Shown in pieces: positions 1 to 5,887 of a DNA stretch of 5,887 nt. The DNA is taken from positions 1-5,887 of the forward strand of contig JANNHP010000226.1 of assembly GCA_031404455.1 (NCBI GenBank), written 5' to 3'. The first letter of the stretch is position 1. Each line of letters starts with the position of its first letter. The notes under the pieces are model-generated. The model did no database searches. It saw only the letters and a list, made by a program, of their open reading frames with translations, and was not told the DNA's origin. The position numbers and the translations under genes were made by a program. Origin of the DNA: JANNHP01 sp031404455. GTDB lineage: Bacteria > Planctomycetota > JAJSAM01 > JAJVHW01.

Positions 1-530
1 CGCTCTCCTGCGACCCGAAGCTCCTCATTGCCGATGAGCCGACGACCGCGCTCGACGTCACCATCCAGGCCCAGATCCTCACGCTCATCCGCGAGTTGAA
101 GGACCAGTTCGGCATGTCGGTGCTGCTCATCACGCACGACCTCGGCGTCGTGGCCCAGACGGCGCAGCACGTGAATGTGATGTACGCGGGCAAGGTCGTG
201 GAGCGCGGCGCCACGCGCGAGCTCTTCAAGAACCCGCGCCACCCGTACACGGTCGGCCTCTTCCGCTCCATCCCGAAGCTCGGGCAGAAGCTCAAGCGGC
301 TCGACGTGATCCCGGGCGTCGTGCCCTCCGCGCTCGAGTTCCCGAGCGGGTGCCGGTTCAGGAACCGCTGTCCGTTCGCGACCGACCGCTGCCTCGCCGA
401 GGAGCCGCTGCTGCGCGAGATCGGCGCAGGCGCGGAGTCGCACCAGGTGGCCTGCCATTACGCCGAGGACGTGACGCTCGCCGAGTGGCACCGACGGGCG
501 AGTGCGCTCGACTCGAAGGGTGCCGCATGA
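1..530 (+). CDS. oppD: Peptide ABC transporter ATP-binding subunit OppD/DppD (C-terminal part; 5' end outside window)
   Basis: Cytoplasmic ATPase that drives peptide import together with OppF. The reading frame begins at base 3 and gives 175 visible residues, so about half of a usual OppD (~320-340 aa) is present. Visible residues show Walker B with its catalytic Glu (LLIADE, 7-12), the D-loop (TALD, 15-18) and the H-switch His45 in LLITHDL. Walker A, the Q-loop and the LSGGQ-type signature lie upstream. The C-terminal oligopeptide-transporter extension (HPYT, then four cysteines at visible residues 117, 123, 130 and 151) matches the pattern that binds a [4Fe-4S] cluster in characterised DppD/OppD proteins; the cluster here is inferred. 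The gene ends in ATGA, where a 13-codon mini-ORF begins. No true start can be chosen; the TTG at 96 lies inside the domain and is not a start. OppD rather than OppF is chosen from position in the operon and the DEPTTALDV form of Walker B. Confidence 0.95.
   Translation, partial: LSCDPKLLIADEPTTALDVTIQAQILTLIRELKDQFGMSVLLITHDLGVVAQTAQHVNVMYAGKVVERGATRELFKNPRHPYTVGLFRSIPKLGQKLKRLDVIPGVVPSALEFPSGCRFRNRCPFATDRCLAEEPLLREIGAGAESHQVACHYAEDVTLAEWHRRASALDSKGAA
515..520 (+). promoter_or_regulatory. Shine-Dalgarno-like GAAGGG before the 13-codon mini-ORF
   Basis: GAAGGG lies inside the end of oppD, six bases before the ATG at 527. It is at least as good a ribosome site as the one before oppF, which is why the mini-ORF is worth listing. 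It could also be chance purine content in coding sequence. Confidence 0.35.
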
Positions 531-564
531 CCGCGTGGATTGCGATGACGACGAGGTGCGCGGT

Positions 565-568
<4 letters not shown>
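527..568 (+). CDS. Putative 13-codon leader ORF bridging oppD and oppF
   Basis: The sequence reads MTAWIAMTTRCAV then TGA. Its ATG overlaps the oppD stop as ATGA (527-530), and its own TGA overlaps the oppF ATG as ATGA (565-568), so a ribosome could pass oppD -> mini-ORF -> oppF by two successive termination-reinitiation steps. A GAAGGG stands six bases upstream. The peptide has no recognisable domain and is too short for homology. Inference: it is either a translational-coupling leader or the relic of an older oppF start displaced by a 38-nt insertion, because its first nine bases are identical to those of oppF. It may equally be untranslated spacer, since oppF has its own ribosome site. Confidence 0.3.
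553..558 (+). promoter_or_regulatory. Ribosome binding site GAGGTG for oppF
   Basis: GAGG at 553-556 lies eight bases before the ATG at 565. The same GAGGTG hexamer precedes oppA. It supports ATG 565 over the in-frame GTG codons at 502 and 556; the latter lies within the site itself. Confidence 0.6.
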
Positions 569-1635
<1,067 letters not shown>

Positions 1636-1641
1636 CGTCCA

Positions 1642-1664
1642 GACGGCGGCGAGACGCTGCCGTC
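1642..1664 (+). promoter_or_regulatory. GC-rich hairpin in the oppF-oppA gap
   Basis: GACGGCGGC (1642-1650) pairs with GCTGCCGTC (1656-1664) as a nine-base stem with one G-U pair and a five-base loop GAGAC. It occupies most of the 45-nt gap and ends seven bases before the oppA ribosome site. No T-run follows, so it is not a standard intrinsic terminator. By analogy with other transport operons it could stabilise a processed oppA mRNA end or partly attenuate transcription, letting OppA be made in excess; that role is inference. Confidence 0.5.
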
Positions 1665-1671
1665 CGTCAAC

Positions 1672-1677
1672 GAGGTG
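1672..1677 (+). promoter_or_regulatory. Ribosome binding site GAGGTG for oppA
   Basis: GAGG at 1672-1675 is five bases before ATG 1681. It decides the start: the in-frame GTG at 1675 is part of this site and has no site of its own. Choosing ATG 1681 gives a compact signal peptide starting MRPIV. Confidence 0.6.
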
Positions 1678-1680
1678 ACC

Positions 1681-3417
1681 ATGCGCCCGATCGTCACGGC
1701 ACTCCTCCTCGCGGCCCTCGCCGCTCCGCTCCTCGCCGGCTCGGGAGACTTCCCCACGGAAGGCGAGGACCTGAAGCAGATCGACTGGACGAAGCTCTAT
1801 CCCTCGGGCGACGGCTGGAAAAAGACCGAGCAGGTCTTCGTGTGGAACAACGAGGCCGAGCCCGAGACGCTCGATCCGGCGCTGATGACCGGCACGACCG
1901 AGCACAACCTGGCGCTCTGCCTCTTCGAGGGGCTGACGACGCACCACCCCGCGACGCTCCAGCCGCTCCCCGGCGCGGCCGAGTGGTGGGAGATCGGCGG
2001 CGGCGGCCTCGTCTACACGTTCCACCTCCGCAAGGACGGGAAGTGGAGCAACGGCGACCCGGTCACCGCGGAGGACTTCCGCTGGTCCTGGCAGCGCGCG
2101 CTGACTCCGTCCACGGGCTCGAAGTACGCCGAGATGTTCTTCCCGATCAAGGGGGCGCAACGGTTCTTCGAGTGGCATCCGGCCGAGCCCGCCTTCCCGG
2201 CGCGGGGCGACGAACCCGCGGTCGCGGCGAAGCCCGCGTACGACGACGGGCCGCGACCGTCGTGGAAGGACGTCGGCGTGGAGGTGGTCGATCCGCTGAC
2301 GCTGCGCGTCACGCTGCGAGCGCCGACCGCGTACTTCCTCGAACTCGCCGCATTCGAGACGCTGATGCCCGTCCACCGCGCGACGGTCGAGAAGCACGGC
2401 GACAAGTGGACGTCGGCCCGAACGCTCGTCGGCAACGGGCCGTTCGCGCTCGACGTCTGGAAGCCGCGCGACCGGATCGAGATGGTGCCGAACCCGAGCT
2501 GGTGGAACCGCAAGATGATCCGTCTCGCGCGCGTCGTCGTCCGCGCGATCGACGACCAGAACACGTCGCTCTCGGAGTACCTCTCGGGCGGCGTCGACTG
2601 GATCCGGTCGATCCCGGCGCGCCGCATCGACGAGGCGCAGGTGCATCCCGACTACTACGTGTCGCCGTACCTCGGCTCGTACTTCTTCCGTTTCAACATC
2701 ACGAGGAAGCCCTTCGACGACGTGCGCGTCCGCAAGGCGTTCACGATGGCGATCGACAAGAAGGACATCTGCGAGCGCGTGCTGAAGGCCGGCCAGATCC
2801 CGGCGTCCGGCGTCGTGGCGCTCGGCATCCACGGCTACCCCGAGCTGAAGGGCCTGACGTACGAACCGGTCAAGGCGCGCGCACTCCTCGCCGAGGCCGG
2901 CTTCCCCGAGGGCAAGGGACTGCCCGAGGTCGAGGTCCTCTACAACACGCAGGAGAGCCACAAGGCCGTCTGCGAGTCGATGGTGGACATGTGGAAGACG
3001 AACCTCGGCGTGAAGGTGCAGCTCAAGAACTGCGAGTGGCAGGTCTATCTGAAGGACACGCACGAGATGCAGTACCAGGTGGCGCGCGCCGGCTGGATCG
3101 GGGACTACGCCGACCCGAACACGTTCCTCGACATGTGGGTCACCGACCGCGGCAACAACAACACCGGCTGGTCGAGCAAGAAGTACGACGCGCTGATCGA
3201 GCAGGCGGCGATGGAGCCCGATCACGCGAAGCGCTTCGCCATCTTCCAGGAGGCCGAGCGCATGGTCTGCGTCGAGGACCTTCCGATCCTGCCGCTCTAC
3301 TACTACGTCAACCAGGGCATGCTCCGGCCGCGGGTGAAGGGCTGGTTCGAGAACGTCCGCGACCTCCACCCGCTCCAGTACGTCTGCCTCGACGGTCCGC
3401 CCGGCTCGGGGAAGTAG
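1681..3417 (+). CDS. oppA: Periplasmic oligopeptide-binding protein OppA (SBP family 5)
   Basis: Captures peptides outside the inner membrane and delivers them to OppBC. It has 578 aa from ATG 1681, slightly longer than enteric OppA (~543). Residues 1-20 form a Sec signal peptide (MRPIVTALLLAALAAPLLAG) with probable cleavage near 19-20; there is no lipobox cysteine, so it should be soluble periplasmic. The mature part is an SBP_bac_5 (cluster C) protein: ETLDPAL (62-68), FEGL (82-85), YTFHLRKDGKWSNGDPVTAEDF (112-133), GNGPF (251-255), and FDDVRVRKAFTMAIDK (345-360). The motif GWIGDYADPNTF (471-482) aligns with the enteric OppA region whose Asp419 binds the peptide N-terminal amino group. Asp475 is retained, which favours true peptide ligands over nickel or sugars. 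A Pro/Ala-rich stretch at about 163-195 is longer than in enteric OppA. It lies between the two ATPase genes and two permease genes, with oppB three bases downstream. Confidence 0.95.
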   Translation: MRPIVTALLLAALAAPLLAGSGDFPTEGEDLKQIDWTKLYPSGDGWKKTEQVFVWNNEAEPETLDPALMTGTTEHNLALCLFEGLTTHHPATLQPLPGAAEWWEIGGGGLVYTFHLRKDGKWSNGDPVTAEDFRWSWQRALTPSTGSKYAEMFFPIKGAQRFFEWHPAEPAFPARGDEPAVAAKPAYDDGPRPSWKDVGVEVVDPLTLRVTLRAPTAYFLELAAFETLMPVHRATVEKHGDKWTSARTLVGNGPFALDVWKPRDRIEMVPNPSWWNRKMIRLARVVVRAIDDQNTSLSEYLSGGVDWIRSIPARRIDEAQVHPDYYVSPYLGSYFFRFNITRKPFDDVRVRKAFTMAIDKKDICERVLKAGQIPASGVVALGIHGYPELKGLTYEPVKARALLAEAGFPEGKGLPEVEVLYNTQESHKAVCESMVDMWKTNLGVKVQLKNCEWQVYLKDTHEMQYQVARAGWIGDYADPNTFLDMWVTDRGNNNTGWSSKKYDALIEQAAMEPDHAKRFAIFQEAERMVCVEDLPILPLYYYVNQGMLRPRVKGWFENVRDLHPLQYVCLDGPPGSGK

Positions 3418-3420
3418 CGC

Positions 3421-4509
3421 GTGGGACGCTACGTCCTCAGGCGTCTCGTCTGGATGCCGCTCGTCCTGCTGATTCTCGTCACGGTCAGCTTCATCCTGAT
3501 CCGGATCGCGCCCGGCGGTCCGTTCTCCTCCGAGCGCCAGGCGTCGCCCGAGGTGATCGCGAACCTCAACGCGAAGTACGGGCTCGACGCGCACCCGGTC
3601 GTGCAGTACGGCCGCTACATCGGCGGACTCGTGCAGGGCGACCTCGGCCCGTCGTTCAAGTTCAAGGACCGGGACGTCAACCAGATCCTCGCCACCGGCA
3701 TCGGTCCGACCGCGGTGCTCGGCGGTCTCGCCACGATCCTCGCCCTCGCGATCGGGCTGACGGCGGGGACGATCGGCGCCGTCAGGCAGAACAGCGTCTT
3801 CGACTACGCGAGCATGTCCGTGGCGACGTTCGGCATGAGCGTCCCGAACTTCGTGACGGGGCCGCTGCTCGTCCTGGCGTTCTCGCTGACGTGGAAGTGG
3901 CTGCCCGTGACGGGCTTCTCCACGGACTTCTCCTGGCTGCCGTTCCTCGCGATCGTCGGGCTCTTCGCGGCGTGGCGCGTGGCCGAGTGGGTGAAGCTCG
4001 GACCGGGACGGATCCGGATGGGCCGCGAGATCGGCGCCGCCTGGCTCGCTGCGCTCCTGCTCGCGACGACGGCCGCGCTGACGCTTCTCGTGAAGAACCC
4101 CTCGCTCATCCTGCCCTCGGTCACGCTCGCCCTGCCGTTCGCGAGCCGCATCGCGCGGCTCATGCGCGCCGGGATGCTCGAGGTCGTGAACCAGGACTAC
4201 GTGCGGACCGCGCGCGCCAAGGGACTCGCCGAGACGACCGTCGTCTTGCGGCACGCGCTGAAGGGCGGCATCCTGCCGGTCGTCAGCTACCTCGGTCCCG
4301 CGGTCGCCGGTGTCCTGACGGGCAGCCTGGTCGTGGAGAAGATCTTCAACATCCCGGGGATCGGCCGCGAGTTCGTGGAGGCAGCACTCTCCCGCGACTA
4401 CTTCCTCGTCCTCGGCGTCGTCGTGCTCGACGGCGCCCTGCTCGTCGGGTTCAACCTGATCGTCGACGTCGCGTACGGCTTCCTCGATCCGCGGATCCGG
4501 TTCGACTGA
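3421..4509 (+). CDS. oppB: Peptide ABC transporter permease OppB/DppB, with two-helix insertion
   Basis: Inner-membrane permease that forms the channel with OppC. It has 362 aa, about 55 more than usual OppB (~306). It starts at GTG 3421, three bases after the oppA stop, with a purine-rich GGGGAAG (3408-3414) upstream; no ATG is nearby and the product begins MGRYVLRRLVWMPLVLL, as in the family. TM1 is about 11-29, followed by the periplasmic scaffold (APGGPFSSER, LNAKYGLD, GDLGPSF), TM2 about 98-120, TM3 about 133-157, EAA loop 254-286 (DYVRTARAKGL...ILP) that docks on an ATPase, then TM5 and TM6 near 285-305 and 328-350. The family hallmark FNIPGIGREFV is at 309-319 and the terminal DPRIRFD is intact. 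Residues ~166-228, between WLPVTG and LILPSVTLAL, are extra and contain two hydrophobic segments. The stop overlaps the oppC ATG (TGATG), so the two permeases are probably translationally coupled. Confidence 0.95.
   Translation: MGRYVLRRLVWMPLVLLILVTVSFILIRIAPGGPFSSERQASPEVIANLNAKYGLDAHPVVQYGRYIGGLVQGDLGPSFKFKDRDVNQILATGIGPTAVLGGLATILALAIGLTAGTIGAVRQNSVFDYASMSVATFGMSVPNFVTGPLLVLAFSLTWKWLPVTGFSTDFSWLPFLAIVGLFAAWRVAEWVKLGPGRIRMGREIGAAWLAALLLATTAALTLLVKNPSLILPSVTLALPFASRIARLMRAGMLEVVNQDYVRTARAKGLAETTVVLRHALKGGILPVVSYLGPAVAGVLTGSLVVEKIFNIPGIGREFVEAALSRDYFLVLGVVVLDGALLVGFNLIVDVAYGFLDPRIRFD
3916..4104 (+). other. Insertion within OppB: two extra predicted membrane helices
   Basis: This codes for OppB residues about 166-228. 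In enteric OppB only about 12 residues separate the WLP at the end of TM3 from the ILP that opens the next segment; here there are 67. The insert has two hydrophobic stretches (172-190, starting WLPFLAIVG; 204-224, EIGAAWLAALLLATTAALTLL) separated by a basic loop (KLGPGRIRMGR, 192-202). An even number of added helices keeps the downstream topology correct, with the basic loop probably cytoplasmic. The frame is open throughout and codon use is like the rest of the gene. Its function is unknown. Confidence 0.7.
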
Positions 4510-5887
4510 TGGACCCACCGAAGGACCCATCGGCCACCGATCGCCACGTGTCGCGCAGCCCCTGGGCCGAGGCGTGGAAGCGCCTGCGCAGGAATCGCAT
4601 GGCGATGATCGGCCTCGTCGTCGTCGCCGCCGTGTCGATGTCGGCGATCCTCGCGCCGGCGATCGTGCCGTTCGATCCGCGTGCGATGGAACGCTGGGCG
4701 GGCGCACTGCCGCCGGGCGCGCGCCACGCCGAGCTCAGGAACGAGATGGCCGTGAAGCTGGGCGAGCGCCCCCGCGAAGCCGAGCTTCCCGAGCACGTGG
4801 CGGAGGCGCTCGGCGACGGGAGGGAGCACGCGTGGCGCGTGGAGATCCAGGAGGAGCGGACGGCGCTGCTGCGGATCACCATGGACGGCGCGGCCATCCA
4901 GCAGATCGGCGAGGGCGGACGGCGTCACACGTCGATCGACCTCGAACCCGGCGAGTTGCTGCGTCTGAAGGACGGCGGCGCCGTGCTCGCGGCGAGACGG
5001 ATCGAGAACGGGGGGACGCTGCCGGAACCCGCGCCGAGGAAGGACGGCCGGTACGTCGTCCTGGTGGAGCGCGTCACGCGCGCCGCCGACTCGCGGCGCA
5101 CCGTCGAGATCGCGTTCGCCGGCGACGGCACCGTCCGCTCGATGACCGGCGGCGGCGAGGCGGTCGGCGGCGAACTGCGCATGCGCGCCGAGGACGTGAT
5201 CGACGCGTCGTTCGACGGAGTCCACGTCGAGCACACGCATCCGCTCGGGACCGACCAGGAGGGCCGCGACGTGCTGTCGCGCGTCATCTACGGCGGACGG
5301 ATCAGCATGCTCGTGGGACTCGTCGCGACGGTCGTGGCGCTCGTCGTCGGCGTGCTCTACGGCGCCGTCGCGGGCTACGCCGGCGGCCGGGTGGACGCGA
5401 TCATGATGCGCGTCGTGGACGTGCTCTACGCGCTGCCGTACATCTTCCTCGTGATCGTGCTCCTCGTGGCGTTCGAACGCAGTCTGATCATGCTCTTCAT
5501 CGCCCTCGGACTCGTGCAGTGGCTCACGCCGTCGCGGATCGTGCGCGGGCAGGTGCTGTCGCTGAAGCGCCGGGAGTTCGTCGACGCCGCGCGCACGCTC
5601 GGTGCCGGCGACTGGCAGATCCTCACGCGGCACCTGATCCCGAACACGATGGGCGTCGTGGTCGTGTTCGCGACGCTCACCGTGCCGGCCGTGATCATGG
5701 AGGAGTCGTTCCTCTCGTTCATCGGACTCACCGTGCGGTACGCGGGCGAGCCGCTCGACAGTTGGGGAGCTCTCGTCGAGTACGGGCGCAACGCGCTCGG
5801 CGGCGACGGCGAACGCTGGTGGCTGCTCGTGTGCCCGGCAGCCGCGATGAGCATCACGCTGTTCTCGATGAACTTCCTCGGCGACGG
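4509..5887 (+). CDS. oppC: Peptide ABC transporter permease OppC/DppC with large extracytoplasmic insertion (3' end outside window)
   Basis: Partner permease to OppB. From ATG 4509, which shares one base with the oppB stop, 459 complete codons are visible and the frame is still open at the edge. The visible end reads MNFLGDG, a family C-terminal motif, so only about 10-15 residues should be missing. Usual OppC is ~300 aa. The N-terminal OppC_N region (SPWAEAWKRLRRNRMAMIGL, 17-36) leads into TM1 (31-55) and FDP (55-57). An unusual ~185-residue region follows before GTDQEGRDVLSR (247-258), the conserved motif before TM2. TM2 is 265-290, TM3 about 303-322, then the EAA loop EFVDAARTLGAGDW...LIPN (356-379), MEESFLSFIGL (397-407) and a last helix about 437-455. 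All family landmarks are intact in one frame, so the insert is not a frameshift artefact. OppC rather than OppB is chosen from OppC_N, GTDxxGRDVLSR and the SFLSFIGL segment. Confidence 0.95.
   Translation, partial: MDPPKDPSATDRHVSRSPWAEAWKRLRRNRMAMIGLVVVAAVSMSAILAPAIVPFDPRAMERWAGALPPGARHAELRNEMAVKLGERPREAELPEHVAEALGDGREHAWRVEIQEERTALLRITMDGAAIQQIGEGGRRHTSIDLEPGELLRLKDGGAVLAARRIENGGTLPEPAPRKDGRYVVLVERVTRAADSRRTVEIAFAGDGTVRSMTGGGEAVGGELRMRAEDVIDASFDGVHVEHTHPLGTDQEGRDVLSRVIYGGRISMLVGLVATVVALVVGVLYGAVAGYAGGRVDAIMMRVVDVLYALPYIFLVIVLLVAFERSLIMLFIALGLVQWLTPSRIVRGQVLSLKRREFVDAARTLGAGDWQILTRHLIPNTMGVVVVFATLTVPAVIMEESFLSFIGLTVRYAGEPLDSWGALVEYGRNALGGDGERWWLLVCPAAAMSITLFSMNFLGD
4683..5237 (+). other. Extra periplasmic domain inserted in OppC between TM1 and TM2
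   Basis: This codes for OppC residues about 59-243, a soluble charged stretch where ordinary OppC has only about 25-30 residues. By OppC topology it lies on the outer face. Its first part is helical-looking (AELRNEMAVKLGERPR, then LPEHVAEAL). Two strand-rich parts follow: about 107-155 (AWRVEIQEE, TALLRITMDG, IDLEPGELLRL) and about 181-232 (YVVLVERVT, TVEIAFAGDGTV, ELRMRAEDV). The two look weakly alike, each with a strand, a Gly/Asp turn, a GG pair and an acidic segment. The LPxxVxxAL plus strand-turn-strand layout recalls PepSY-like domains, but no family can be named from sequence alone. Arginine codons are more mixed here: four AGA/AGG (residues 77, 105, 163, 177), with only one before and none after. 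Confidence 0.7.

Noticed and set aside
502..564. Longer oppF starting at GTG 502
   Set aside because: It would overlap the oppD end by 29 bases, has no good ribosome site, and adds residues unlike the family; ATG 565 has GAGGTG at a suitable distance.
1642..1664. Hairpin after oppF as an intrinsic terminator
   Set aside because: No T-run follows the stem, and oppA, oppB and oppC of the same transporter continue directly on the same strand.
2013..2627. Minus-strand open frame of 204 codons inside oppA
   Set aside because: Shadow of oppA in another register; Ser/Arg/Thr-rich product with no recognisable domain or ribosome site.
3391..3417. GPPGSGK at the extreme C-terminus of OppA, resembling a P-loop
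   Set aside because: The protein ends at the lysine, so the required Ser/Thr is missing and no NTPase fold follows. It is a flexible Pro/Gly tail.
4398..5633. Minus-strand open frame of 411 codons opposite oppC
   Set aside because: Same effect: its codons are in register with oppC codons, the composition is low complexity and no motif is visible. oppC on the + strand explains the region.
4509..5887. oppC as a fusion artefact or frameshifted gene because of its length
   Set aside because: The N-terminal OppC_N part, the insert and the whole downstream permease core are in one uninterrupted frame with all landmarks present.

Overview
The window holds one co-directional, tightly packed operon on the + strand for an Opp/Dpp-type peptide ABC importer, in the order oppD (3' part only) - oppF - oppA - oppB - oppC (5' part, cut by the window edge about 10-15 codons before its expected end). 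Family assignments are secure from motifs: Walker B and switch histidines, four-cysteine C-terminal regions in both ATPases, a signal peptide plus cluster-C binding fold in OppA, and EAA loops in both permeases. No RNA gene, mobile element, CRISPR array or promoter is visible, and the operon's promoter must lie upstream of the window.

The DNA is strongly GC-rich. TTA, CTA and TCA codons are almost absent, which creates enormous antisense shadow ORFs. The exported binding protein has no lipobox cysteine, which fits a diderm with a periplasm. Enlarged permeases and the general look of the OppB N-terminus suggest a Planctomycetota-like or other high-GC environmental Gram-negative lineage, but this is an impression, not proof.

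Layout: oppD ends at 530. A 38-nt spacer follows, spanned by a 13-codon mini-ORF that overlaps oppD's stop and oppF's start by ATGA at each end. oppF runs 565-1635. A 45-nt gap with a strong GC hairpin precedes oppA (1681-3417). oppB starts 3 nt after oppA, and oppC overlaps oppB by one base (TGATG). OppA would capture peptides in the periplasm, OppB and OppC form the membrane channel, and OppD and OppF power import by ATP hydrolysis.

The unusual part is the pair of permeases. OppB carries about 55 extra residues with two additional hydrophobic helices between its usual third and fourth segments. OppC carries an extra soluble domain of about 155 residues on the outer face, between TM1 and the conserved GTDxxGRDVLSR motif. 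That domain may contain two PepSY-like repeats. These insertions are the best candidates for something undescribed: a peptide importer with a built-in periplasmic accessory domain and extra membrane helices.
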